From Paraburkholderia susongensis (lineage in GTDB: Bacteria; Pseudomonadota; Gammaproteobacteria; Burkholderiales; Burkholderiaceae): a DNA stretch of 64,000 nt. The stretch covers positions 62,001 to 126,000 of the forward strand of contig NZ_FXAT01000009.1 in assembly GCF_900177725.1 (NCBI RefSeq), read 5' to 3'. A program made the position numbers and the translations under genes. The first letter of the stretch is position 1. The number at the start of each line of letters is the position of its first letter. Positions 7,711-16,147 of the stretch are shown in pieces. The notes under the pieces were generated by a model, which searched no databases, was not told the DNA's origin, and worked only from the letters and a program-made list of their open reading frames with translations.

Positions 7711-8597
7711 AGCAGCCCCTCCTGCATGAACTTCATCACGATGGGAAAGCCGAGCACGATGAAGGTCACCGGAAAGATGAACACCACCAGCGGGAAAATC
7801 AGTTTGACCGGCGCTTCCATTGCCTGCTTCTCCGCGCGCTGAAAACGTTCGGTGCGGCGCTGCTCCGACTGGAAGCGCAGCGTGGTCGCGATACTGCCGC
7901 CCATGCGTTCGGACTGCACCACCGAACTCACGAAGTTGGTCACTTCGCGAACCTGCAGGCGTTCGTCCATGCGTCGCAATGCGTCCGCGCGCGGCAAGCC
8001 CGATTTCATATCGCGCAGAACATGTTCGAATTCGCGCTTGAGCGTGCCAGCCGGGCCCTTGCCCACCGCCTGCGCGAGGGCGCCGTTGAGATTCAGACCG
8101 GCTTCCATGCTGAGCGTAAGAAAGTCCAGATACACCGGGAGTTGCTTTTCCACCTCCTTGACCGCGCGAGCACGAATGTCGCGCAGCCACAGGCGCGGCA
8201 GAAAGAAGCCGATCGCGCCGGCCAGCAGCGGAAACAGCGCGTTGTCGCTGTCGAGCCAGTGCACGACCAGCAGTGCCATCACGAATGCGAGCGACGCCGC
8301 CACCAGCGACAGCGAAATGAACTGCCGCGCCGACAGCAGATAGCTTCGGCCGGTCAGTTGCAATTGCAATTCGACGCGCTTGACGATCGAGGGCGGATAC
8401 AGGCGACCGAAGTAGAAGTCGAGAAAGCGCACCAGCGGCCACAGCATGCGCAGTGGTTTGGAGAGCGGATCGAGAAACTCGCGGTCTTCTCCGGGCACGT
8501 GCTTGCCGAGCACCGACAGCGAGCGCACGATGACGCCAAGGAAAACGATCAGACCAAGAGAGATGCAGAAAGCGATAGCGAAATACATGGCGCTCAC
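7707..8597 (-). CDS. tadC: Tad secretion inner-membrane protein TadC
   Basis: The 296-residue protein belongs to the GspF-like TadB/TadC group. Hydrophobic segments lie near the N-terminus (FAIAFCISLGLIVFLGVIV), in the middle (two adjacent spans around LVAASLAFVMALLVV and LFPLLAGAIGFFLP) and at the C-terminus (IFPLVVFIFPVTFIVLGF). The cytoplasmic part contains LDFLTLSMEAGLNLNGAL and the FxxxR-rich loop typical of the family. It forms the inner-membrane platform of the Flp pilus with TadB. A GTG start overlaps the tadB stop; an in-frame ATG three codons later is an alternative. Confidence 0.92.
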   Translation of the reverse strand: MSAMYFAIAFCISLGLIVFLGVIVRSLSVLGKHVPGEDREFLDPLSKPLRMLWPLVRFLDFYFGRLYPPSIVKRVELQLQLTGRSYLLSARQFISLSLVAASLAFVMALLVVHWLDSDNALFPLLAGAIGFFLPRLWLRDIRARAVKEVEKQLPVYLDFLTLSMEAGLNLNGALAQAVGKGPAGTLKREFEHVLRDMKSGLPRADALRRMDERLQVREVTNFVSSVVQSERMGGSIATTLRFQSEQRRTERFQRAEKQAMEAPVKLIFPLVVFIFPVTFIVLGFPIVMKFMQEGLL

Positions 8598-9442
8598 ACG
8601 TCGATGTTGGTGATCTTACCGATCGCCTTGTAGCCGAGAAACTCCATCACCGCGATGACCGACAGCGTGGCCCAGCCAATAGGCTTGTTGAAAAGCGGGT
8701 CCATGGCGACCGGGTCCATATGGCTCAGGACGATCATCAGGAAAATGGGCAGCAGCGTCATCACCCAGCCTTGCGCCTTGCCCTGCGCCGTCAGCGAGCG
8801 GATCTTGCCTTCCATCTGCTGTTTGTCGCGCAGCGTGCGCGCTACCGTCTCGAGCGTTTCGGCGAGATTGCCACCCACTTCGCGCGAAATCGAAATGGCT
8901 GCCGTCGCCATCAGAAAATCTTGCATCGGAATGCGCTTCTCCATGTGCATGAGCGCGTCGGCCATATCCACACCGAGGCGGATCTCGCGGATCAGGAGCG
9001 CCAGTTCCTGCGAGATCGGCGGCCGCGTTTCCTGAGCCGCGCTTTCGAGCGCGATCGGAAAACTCGCGCCGGCGCGCAGCGCGCTCGCCACCATCAGCAG
9101 CGCGTCGGGCAACTGCTTTTCGATCTGTTGCAGGCGGCGGCGCTGGATGTGACGCACGATCATGCGCGGCGCGAGCAGACTCAGCAGCACCGAGATGACC
9201 GTCAGGACGACGTTCTGCGTCACCACGTACACGACGAGCGGAATCGCCACCACCGCCAGCGCGCTCGCCGCGGCCACCTGCTGGGTGCCGATGAAAATGA
9301 ACAGGTCCGCCAGGTTCGAGCCGACTTCGTCGCCCACTTGCGCCGTGCGACGCACGAACCACGTCTTGCCTTGCGAGACGACGCCCCACGACACCAGAGT
9401 CAATAGCACGAAGGCCGCGACCATCATCAGAGCTGTATTCAT
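8594..9442 (-). CDS. tadB: Tad secretion inner-membrane protein TadB
   Basis: The 282-residue protein is GspF-like with an N-terminal membrane segment (MNTALMMVAAFVLLTLVSWG), a central pair of spans, and a C-terminal span (MTLLPIFLMIVLS). The cytoplasmic GspF-type domain has QLPDALLMVASALRAGASFPIAL and REIRLGVDMADAL. It pairs with TadC as the platform acted on by the TadA ATPase. The start at 9442 lies 14 bases after the tadA stop, and the end overlaps the tadC start. Confidence 0.92.
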   Translation of the reverse strand: MNTALMMVAAFVLLTLVSWGVVSQGKTWFVRRTAQVGDEVGSNLADLFIFIGTQQVAAASALAVVAIPLVVYVVTQNVVLTVISVLLSLLAPRMIVRHIQRRRLQQIEKQLPDALLMVASALRAGASFPIALESAAQETRPPISQELALLIREIRLGVDMADALMHMEKRIPMQDFLMATAAISISREVGGNLAETLETVARTLRDKQQMEGKIRSLTAQGKAQGWVMTLLPIFLMIVLSHMDPVAMDPLFNKPIGWATLSVIAVMEFLGYKAIGKITNIDV

Positions 9443-9456
9443 TGCAGAGTCTCGCG

Positions 9457-11457
9457 CTAGTCCTGAAAGATCGACGTATCGACGGCGATGCCGCGGCGGA
9501 TCAGGTCCTGGTAGAAATCCGGCACGTAACCCGTCGAGTGAAACGTGCCCTGTACCTTGCCGTTTTCGTTGTAACCGCTTTGTTTGAACACGAACACGTC
9601 CTGCAACTGCACGGTGCCCGACTCGATTCCGCTCACTTCGGTGATATGGGTGACGCGCCGCGTGCCACAGGAAAAGCGTGTCTGCTGCACGATCATGTCG
9701 ACCGCCGACACCACCTGCTCGCGGATCGCATTGACCGGCAGATCGAGACCCGCCATCAGCGTCATCACTTCGAGACGCGACAGGCAATCGCGCGGCGAAT
9801 TGGCGTGCGCGGTCGTGAGTGAGCCGTCGTGGCCCGTGTTCATCGCCTGCAGCATGTCGAGTGCTTCCCCCCCGCGGCACTCGCCGACCACGATGCGGTC
9901 GGGACGCATCCGCAAGGTGTTCTTCACGAGTTCGCGAATCGGCACTGCGCCCTTGCCTTCCATGTTGGCGGGCCGCGCCTCGAGCGAAACGAGGTTGCTC
10001 TGCGAGAGCCGCAATTCAGCCGCGTCCTCGACCGTGACGATCCGTTCGTTATCCGGAATGAAGTTGGACAGCACGTTGAGCAGCGTCGTCTTCCCCGAAC
10101 CCGTGCCGCCCGAGATCACGATGTTCGCGCGCAGTTCTACCGCTACGCGCAGGAACGCCAGCATCTGCGCCGACAGCGAGCCGAAGCTCACGAGGTCTTC
10201 GCCTTGCAGCTTGCGTTTGGAGAACTTCCGGATCGTGATGTTCGGGCCTTTCAGCGCGAGCGGCGGAATCACCGCATTGACGCGCGAGCCGTCTTTCAGG
10301 CGCGCGTCGACCATCGGCGAGCTTTCGTCGATGCGCCGCCCGAGCGGTGCGACGATCCGCTCGATGGCGCCGAGCACGGCCTGGTCGTCGGTAAAGATCG
10401 TCGCCGAGCGGCTCAGTTGACCGCCGCGTTCGATGAAGATCTCGTTGTAGCGGTTCACCATGATTTCGGTGATCGACTCGTCCGCGAGCAGCGACTCGAG
10501 CGGCCCGAGGCCGATCACTTCATCGAAGATGCTCTTGAAGAGCGCATCGGTCGGAATGCCGGGGCGCGCGAAGATGGGATCCGACGAGAGCACCGTGCGC
10601 AACAGGCCGCTGATCGTGCTCGACAACTCCACTTCGCTCATGCTCGCCACGTTGAGGCGGCGCAGATCGATCGCCGCGATCAGGCGCGCGTGGCCCGTTT
10701 TGCGCAGCTCGATGCCTTCGGGCGTATTCAGCCATTGCGGCTCGTCCGTCGGATTCTGCGCGTCCTGCGCACTGGGCGCCGCAGCGGCGGTGTCGCGCAC
10801 CGGCACCGCCGACGCCGCGGCGTGAGCGGAATGCGAGCCGCCCGATGGGTTGCGCTCACGCGGCATCGCGAGGACAGCCTCCGGCAGTTTGCCGATCACG
10901 GCGAGGCCATCGGTCCCGGTGCGCAAGGGCGCAGCCGCTTCGATATGCGGCTGTTGCGCCGCTGCCCCGAGCGGCATCGCCACGACTTCCAGCGCGTGCG
11001 CGGCCTGATGCGTGGGCACCTGTTGCGGCCGGGATTCGTCCGCCGGCCGGGAGCGCGCCGCCGCCGGCGCAACGGCCGCGGCGGCGTGCGCCGCCATCGG
11101 CTTCGCATGACCGTCGACCAGATGCAGTCCGCCCGCGCCCGGCGCGCCTTGCGCCGAGGGCTTCACGCCGATGCGAAACGATGCGATCTCGATCTGGTCG
11201 GCTTCCGTCAACGGCCCGTAGGACGTGATTGGGCTGCCGTTGACCATGGTCGAGGCAAGACCGCCCTTGTCTTCGATATACCAGTGTCCATGACGCGGCT
11301 CGATGCTCGCCTGCACCTTGCCTATCAGCAAGCCCTTGAGCACGATGTCGCAAGCCGGATCCTTGCCGAGGGTCGCGCTGGCCTCCAGCACATGAATCTG
11401 TGCTTTGCCGTCACGTCCCGTGACTGATACCTGCAATGCCTGGACGTTTTCCATCAT
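9457..11457 (-). CDS. tadA: FHA domain-TadA/CpaF ATPase fusion
   Basis: The 666-residue protein has an N-terminal FHA-type domain (about 5-100: TLGKDPACDIVL, HWYIEDKGGLASTMVNG) and a low-complexity linker (about 100-240). The TadA/CpaF secretion ATPase follows, with Walker A GGTGSGKT at about 450-457, the Asp box region around TVEDAAELRLSQ and Walker B-region RPDRIVVGECRGGE, then the His box SLTTAHANSPRD. It powers Flp pilus assembly. FHA domains bind phosphothreonine, so this ATPase may be recruited or gated by phosphorylation (inference). Two adjacent ATG codons are available at the start. Confidence 0.93.
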   Translation of the reverse strand: MMENVQALQVSVTGRDGKAQIHVLEASATLGKDPACDIVLKGLLIGKVQASIEPRHGHWYIEDKGGLASTMVNGSPITSYGPLTEADQIEIASFRIGVKPSAQGAPGAGGLHLVDGHAKPMAAHAAAAVAPAAARSRPADESRPQQVPTHQAAHALEVVAMPLGAAAQQPHIEAAAPLRTGTDGLAVIGKLPEAVLAMPRERNPSGGSHSAHAAASAVPVRDTAAAAPSAQDAQNPTDEPQWLNTPEGIELRKTGHARLIAAIDLRRLNVASMSEVELSSTISGLLRTVLSSDPIFARPGIPTDALFKSIFDEVIGLGPLESLLADESITEIMVNRYNEIFIERGGQLSRSATIFTDDQAVLGAIERIVAPLGRRIDESSPMVDARLKDGSRVNAVIPPLALKGPNITIRKFSKRKLQGEDLVSFGSLSAQMLAFLRVAVELRANIVISGGTGSGKTTLLNVLSNFIPDNERIVTVEDAAELRLSQSNLVSLEARPANMEGKGAVPIRELVKNTLRMRPDRIVVGECRGGEALDMLQAMNTGHDGSLTTAHANSPRDCLSRLEVMTLMAGLDLPVNAIREQVVSAVDMIVQQTRFSCGTRRVTHITEVSGIESGTVQLQDVFVFKQSGYNENGKVQGTFHSTGYVPDFYQDLIRRGIAVDTSIFQD

Positions 11458-11525
11458 TCACCGCCTGTTGCCGATTGGTTGGCCGATGCGCCGGACATCG
11501 GCGCATCGCTGCTGCCTGAACTTCA

Positions 11526-13256
11526 TCAATTGCCGTACATCGAGCGGTCCAGAACCGCTGGCGATGCGGACGACGCCGGCGCCGCTTCGCTGCGGGCGCG
11601 CTTTTCCTCTTCCTTGCGCAGCGCTTCGGTGCGTTGCGCGTTGGCCTCGGGCAGCGGGCTCGGATTGCCGTACTCGTTGTGGTAATCGGCCTGGATGTCG
11701 GAGCCGCGTGTCGTCAGTTCCGCGTTCTTGTCGCTGTCCGCATCGACGATGTACGGCGTGACGAGCACGACCAGATCGCTCTTGTTATTGCGGAAGTCGG
11801 TGGACTTGAACAGATGACCCAGCACCGGGATGTCGCCGAGCAGCGGCAGCTTGTCGACCGCCGTGGCCGCATCCGCGCTGATAAGGCCGGCGAGCGCGAG
11901 CGTCTCGCCCGGGCGCACCGACAACTGCGAGGTCGTGCGCCGCGTGATAAACGCCGGATAGCCCTGCACCTGCACGGTCGGATCGATCTGGCTGATTTCG
12001 GTGAGCAGGTCGGTCGAGATCACGTTGCGCGCATCGACTGTCGGCGCGATCTCGAGCCGGATGCCGTATTCCTTGTAGATCACGTCCTGCGCGCCGAAAC
12101 CGGCCGACACCGGAATCGGCACCTCGCCGCCCGACAGGAACGTGGCCTTGCCGCCGCTTCGCGAATTCAGTTCCGGCGAGGCGAGGATATAAGCGTCGCC
12201 GTCGTTGACCAGCAGGTTGATCTTCGAGAAGATCGACGTGGCAATGCCGAGGAACGCACCGCTCGCGGCGCCCCCCGCCGCGCTCGGCGCGTTGTCGAAC
12301 GAAGCGGTGCCGGTATCCGGGAACGGACGATAGCGGCCGGTGCGGATCGCATTGCCCGCCACCGACGCCTGCGGACCGTTGATCTGCTGATCCCACGCGA
12401 TGCCCAGATTGCGCTCGGCCGTCTTCGAGATTTCGAGGATGTCCATCTTGAAGTGAACTGTCTTTTTCAGCGACGCGCCGTCGTCGACCTCGATCAGATT
12501 GACCACATCGGGCATGCCTTGCAGCGCGGTCGTGACGAGATCTTTCTGTTCAGGGTGCACCTTGCCGCGCACCACGAAGCGATTGCCGTCGGCGTCGATG
12601 CGCAGGTCCTCGACAAAGCCGAGCGAGTGCTGCAGGCGCGAGAGCGTCGTCGTACGGTCCTGCGCGGACACCGAAATCTTCGTGCGCAGTGCGATGCCAG
12701 CGTCGGTCCAGACCACCAGCGACGTATCGCCGGGTTGCTGCGCGAGCAGCAGCAATTGATGGTCCACGACGGACGCGTTGATCACGTCGCCGTTGCCCAC
12801 CGCAACGCGCTTGACCTTGCCCTGCACGGGAATGACCTTGACTTCACCCTTGTACAGATAGAGCGTCGACGGCACGCCTTGGGCGTATTCGACGAGCGAG
12901 TCATCGTCGTCACGCTCGACCGGCGGGCGATATTTGACGCGCCGCAAGGCCGCGGGCGCCGCGGCCGATGTGCTTGCCGTGGACGGCTCGGCGCTCCTCG
13001 CCGGACCACGCCGGTCAGGCACGAGCGCGGGCACGGAAGCCGAAGCAGAAGCAGAGGTAGAAGCCGAAGCAGGCACGGCGGTGGCCGGACCCGGCTCCCC
13101 GCTTTTCGCGAGCGGTGCCGAGGCGGCGGCCGGGCCGCTCGCGGGGAGCGGCGATTCGGCGTATCCGTGCAGCGAGGTCATCGCCAGACTCGTCACGAAA
13201 GCCAGATGGACTCCCCGGATAATGCGCCCCGTTTTATGTTCTCGATTGGTCGTCAT
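11526..13256 (-). CDS. rcpA: Tad outer-membrane secretin RcpA/CpaC
   Basis: The 576-residue protein has a signal peptide (ending YAESPLPASG) and a low-complexity Pro/Ala/Ser region. The pilus/BON-type N-domain includes LYLYKGEVKVIPVQGKVKRVAVGNGDVINASVVDHQ. The type II/III secretin domain follows, with GGEVPIPVS, EYGIRLEIAPTV and the C-terminal VRPGETLALAGLIS and LPLLGDIPVLGHLFKS signatures. It forms the outer-membrane channel for the Flp pilus. I chose the ATG at 13256 because the longer frame adds an Arg/Pro-rich stretch before the signal peptide. It lies between rcpC and tadA in normal tad order. Confidence 0.92.
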   Translation of the reverse strand: MTTNREHKTGRIIRGVHLAFVTSLAMTSLHGYAESPLPASGPAAASAPLAKSGEPGPATAVPASASTSASASASVPALVPDRRGPARSAEPSTASTSAAAPAALRRVKYRPPVERDDDDSLVEYAQGVPSTLYLYKGEVKVIPVQGKVKRVAVGNGDVINASVVDHQLLLLAQQPGDTSLVVWTDAGIALRTKISVSAQDRTTTLSRLQHSLGFVEDLRIDADGNRFVVRGKVHPEQKDLVTTALQGMPDVVNLIEVDDGASLKKTVHFKMDILEISKTAERNLGIAWDQQINGPQASVAGNAIRTGRYRPFPDTGTASFDNAPSAAGGAASGAFLGIATSIFSKINLLVNDGDAYILASPELNSRSGGKATFLSGGEVPIPVSAGFGAQDVIYKEYGIRLEIAPTVDARNVISTDLLTEISQIDPTVQVQGYPAFITRRTTSQLSVRPGETLALAGLISADAATAVDKLPLLGDIPVLGHLFKSTDFRNNKSDLVVLVTPYIVDADSDKNAELTTRGSDIQADYHNEYGNPSPLPEANAQRTEALRKEEEKRARSEAAPASSASPAVLDRSMYGN

Positions 13257-13324
13257 GGGTGAAGATGGAGTGATTGGAAAGGAGGGCCGTGCTGCCCGAT
13301 ACGGCGGTCTCGCCGACCCGGCCG

Positions 13325-14338
13325 TCATCTCGTGCGTCCGATACGCCCGTTGACGGCGTCCTGCATCTGTTGAACCGCGCGCTGCTGCGCGTCGCTGATC
13401 GCCGCCATCCGCTGCTCGACGTCAGCGACGGCGGCCCCGCGTGCATTGGTGGGCTTCGTGTCGAGCGCCGGACGCGTCGAGACGCTGCTCTCGCCTTTGC
13501 CGCCGACAATGTATTGAATGCCCGCGCTGCCGTCGTCGCCGAACAGCGACGCCTGCTGCACCGTGACCGGCGGCGTGGCCTGCTTGTCCGAGCGGTTGCG
13601 CAGCACCGCGCGCAACGTGCCGACCTTCTGCGCAAGCGCGATCTTCGCGGCCTGCTCCGGGCTCACCTGCAGCGTCACGCTGTCGTAGCCCTGCCGCTGC
13701 GGACCGTCGTCCTGTTGCGCGAGTTCCTCGCCGTAGTCACGCGGACGCACGTCCCGGCCGGTAGCGATCACCGCCAGATCCGACAGCAGCAGTTGCGCGG
13801 ACTGACCGTGGCTGCTGGCATCTGAACCCTCGCCCGGCGTGGCGATCATGAACAGGTCGATCCGGTTGCCCGGCTTCAGCATGTTGTCCGCCGAATTGGT
13901 GGTGTCGATATCGATCGTCAGCGCACGGGTGCCAGGCTTGAGCATGTCGCTGAAATCGCGCGCCTGGAACGACGAAATGTCCGCGCGCCGCACCGGCGTG
14001 CCGCGCTTCACCGGACGCACCAGGGTGAGTTTCGACAACGAATCGAAGTCCTGCGCCCGTACCGTGTCGTCATAGACGAAATCGGCGGGCACTTCGCGCG
14101 CGGCGAAATTGTCGGAGGTGAGCGGCGCACCCGCTTTCAGGTCCATCACGGGCACCAGCACCGACACCTGGTTGCGCGCGTTCATCGATTCCATCAACGA
14201 CTCGCGCATTGCCGCTTCGCGTCCCGACATATAGCGGAACATCGACCACGTAAGCAGCCCGGCCGCGATCACCGCGACGCCGAGCAGCACCCAGGGGTTG
14301 TTGATGAGCGTGTGTGTTTTAATTCTCTTGAACATCAT
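13325..14338 (-). CDS. cpaB: Flp pilus assembly protein RcpC/CpaB
   Basis: The 337-residue protein has an N-terminal membrane anchor (VLLGVAVIAAGLLTWSMF) and an SAF domain with VPVMDLKAGAPLTSDNFAAREVPADFV. The RcpC/CpaB C-terminal domain contains VRPVKRGTPVRRADI, GTRALTIDIDTTNSADNMLKPGNRIDLFMI and VTLQVSPEQAAKIALAQKVGTLRAVLRNRSD. It is a periplasmic partner of the RcpA secretin. It lies directly upstream of rcpA, as in most tad clusters. Confidence 0.92.
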   Translation of the reverse strand: MMFKRIKTHTLINNPWVLLGVAVIAAGLLTWSMFRYMSGREAAMRESLMESMNARNQVSVLVPVMDLKAGAPLTSDNFAAREVPADFVYDDTVRAQDFDSLSKLTLVRPVKRGTPVRRADISSFQARDFSDMLKPGTRALTIDIDTTNSADNMLKPGNRIDLFMIATPGEGSDASSHGQSAQLLLSDLAVIATGRDVRPRDYGEELAQQDDGPQRQGYDSVTLQVSPEQAAKIALAQKVGTLRAVLRNRSDKQATPPVTVQQASLFGDDGSAGIQYIVGGKGESSVSTRPALDTKPTNARGAAVADVEQRMAAISDAQQRAVQQMQDAVNGRIGRTR

Positions 14339-14359
14339 GAGGAGTCGCGATTAGTGGGT

Positions 14360-14575
14360 TCAGGGCATGGACAGCGTGTACGAATACGCCTGGTAAAACG
14401 ACTTGAAAGCCGCCAGCAGTTGTGAGATCACCGAGTTGTCGCCGGCGATCAGCACAACGACGACCAGTAAAACGATCACGATATATTCGGCATAGGCCTG
14501 GCCTGTCTGGCGGGCCTGGGGTGCGTGCAAACTGCGCAGCCGGCGCACGCGGCGCGGTTCATTCATATGCGACAT
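14360..14575 (-). CDS. Small Flp-type pilin or pseudopilin
   Basis: The 71-residue protein has a basic leader of about 24 residues, then TGQAYAEYIVIVLLVVVVLIAG. This fits a type IVb prepilin cleavage site (after Gly, with Glu at +5 and Tyr at +6) followed by a hydrophobic helix. The mature peptide is about 46 residues. It overlaps the end of the preceding gene by 17 bases; an ATG at 14566 is an alternative start. A separate, longer Flp is encoded at 17669-17959. This one may be a minor pilin rather than the main subunit. Confidence 0.75.
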   Translation of the reverse strand: MSHMNEPRRVRRLRSLHAPQARQTGQAYAEYIVIVLLVVVVLIAGDNSVISQLLAAFKSFYQAYSYTLSMP

Positions 14576-15335
14576 TGATCACCACCGAAGTCGAACCCTT
14601 ACCCTGGGTAAATGCGGCATCGAGGCGATAACCGTTCTTCTGCATCGCAAGCGCCTGCCCGAACGGCGCGCTATTCGGCCGGCCGATCGCCGGGCCGGCC
14701 GACACCGTGTGCCAGCCGTCCTTCCTGAGCTGATCGGCATACGCCGCGCTTGCCTGAGCGAGCGACGGCTCGGCCAGCGACATCTGCACGGTGCGCGCGA
14801 CGATGCCGCCATCGGTGCTCGTCATGTCGAGCAGCACCTTGCCCATCGGCAGCGGATAGTTCCCCGGGCGCAGCGCGCGCGGCAGCGACTGGGCATCGGT
14901 CAGACGCATCACGCTGAACAACCCGCGAACCGGCGCCGACTGGTTCGGCGGCAGTTGCAGCGTATAGCTGCATTGCGCCGACAGCGCGCTGAGTATCAGC
15001 GTCTTCGGGTTGTGCATCCGGTGCGTCGCGACGCGGTGCTCGACCCAGTACTGCGTGAACGCATCGGCGATCTGACTGGTCGATTTGTCGAAGGTGATGA
15101 GCGCGACTTGCGTCGGCGTACCGTTGATGACCATATCGTGGCCGACCCACTCCACCTTCTGGCCGGTCACCGGCATGTCGTCGCAGGCATCGCTGGCGAC
15201 CGCGCGGGTCGCCGCGCCAAGCGCGAGGCCGCAGACTGCCAGCAGACGCAGCCAACGCCCCAGCGAAGTCCCGGACACGCCTGCAGACAGCGTCTGGCCT
15301 GCCGACGCGACAAGAGCACGTGGTGTGCGCATCAT
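14559..15335 (-). CDS. Secreted protein of unknown function in tad operon
   Basis: The 258-residue product has a long N-terminal signal sequence ending near AVASDACDDMP. The mature domain includes KVEWVGHDMVINGTPTQVALITF, QYWVEHRV and a C-terminal repeat-like part (QLRKDGWHTV, AMQKNGYRLDAAF). The pattern of short beta elements resembles proteins that fold around paired strand-helix units, but I do not recognise a family. It overlaps both the TadE-like gene and the small pilin gene, so it is part of the operon and is probably a periplasmic pilus accessory. Confidence 0.7.
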   Translation of the reverse strand: MMRTPRALVASAGQTLSAGVSGTSLGRWLRLLAVCGLALGAATRAVASDACDDMPVTGQKVEWVGHDMVINGTPTQVALITFDKSTSQIADAFTQYWVEHRVATHRMHNPKTLILSALSAQCSYTLQLPPNQSAPVRGLFSVMRLTDAQSLPRALRPGNYPLPMGKVLLDMTSTDGGIVARTVQMSLAEPSLAQASAAYADQLRKDGWHTVSAGPAIGRPNSAPFGQALAMQKNGYRLDAAFTQGKGSTSVVINVAYE

Positions 15336-16147
15336 TTATTCCCCAGCCGGTCCTGCGGCACCACGTCCGGCTCGATGCGGCCGAGATCGAGGTGCGAGAT
15401 GTCTATGCCGAACGGCGCCAGCACGTCGAGCCCGTATTCGATCACCGAGCCTTTCGCGGTCGGCACGGCGTCCGCGATCATCGCTTTGGCCTTGTCGCTG
15501 CCGTCCGGCGTCCACGTGTTGGTCAGCAGCGCGTTGTGGTCGGCGAACGTGACGCCCTGCCACGACGGCCACAGACTCGAAAGTGTCGGGCTGTCGTAGC
15601 CCATGTGCAGTGAAACGCTGGCCGTCTGCTGATTTTTCACCGGCAGATCAAAACCCGCGCCGATGCCGCTCACAGAGCCAAGCAGCCCGAGGGCCTTGTC
15701 GGCGACCGTGCCGGTACCGGAGCTCGAATGGCTCACCTGCAGGTCGCTGTACTGCCTGAGCATGTCCTTGCCGGCAACGTCGCGCCACATCGGCTCAGGC
15801 TGCGCGGCGAGCGCGTTGGCCGAACCGTCTTGCGAGGCGAGCTTCGTGTCGTGGCCGAGCACGCGCTGCGCGATCTCGCTGCGGATCTGCGCGTCGCTCT
15901 TCGTGATCGCGCTGCCGTAGGTGGGTGCCCAACTCTTGTCGTCGAAGTAGACCGTGCGCTCCCACGCTGCGTAACGCGAAGCCGACAGCGTGCGGTCGCG
16001 CGCATCGCTCAGGTGTCCGATCATGTTCATGCCGAGGAATGCGAGGATGAGCGCGCTGCCCGCGATCACCAGCACTTCGACGAGCGCCTGACCCTGCTGC
16101 GCCCGGCGGCGTGAACGCACCGCCACCATCTTGCGTCGCATGTTCAT
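15332..16147 (-). CDS. TadE-like pseudopilin-type protein
   Basis: The 271-residue protein begins with a basic leader and QQGQALVEVLVIAGSALILAFL, giving Gly|Gln with Glu at +5, which is compatible with prepilin peptidase processing, then a hydrophobic helix. A large periplasmic domain of about 220 residues follows. The start at 16147 overlaps the TadG-like stop by ATGA. It is much larger than classical TadE beyond the helix, so the exact subfamily is unclear. Confidence 0.75.
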   Translation of the reverse strand: MNMRRKMVAVRSRRRAQQGQALVEVLVIAGSALILAFLGMNMIGHLSDARDRTLSASRYAAWERTVYFDDKSWAPTYGSAITKSDAQIRSEIAQRVLGHDTKLASQDGSANALAAQPEPMWRDVAGKDMLRQYSDLQVSHSSSGTGTVADKALGLLGSVSGIGAGFDLPVKNQQTASVSLHMGYDSPTLSSLWPSWQGVTFADHNALLTNTWTPDGSDKAKAMIADAVPTAKGSVIEYGLDVLAPFGIDISHLDLGRIEPDVVPQDRLGNK

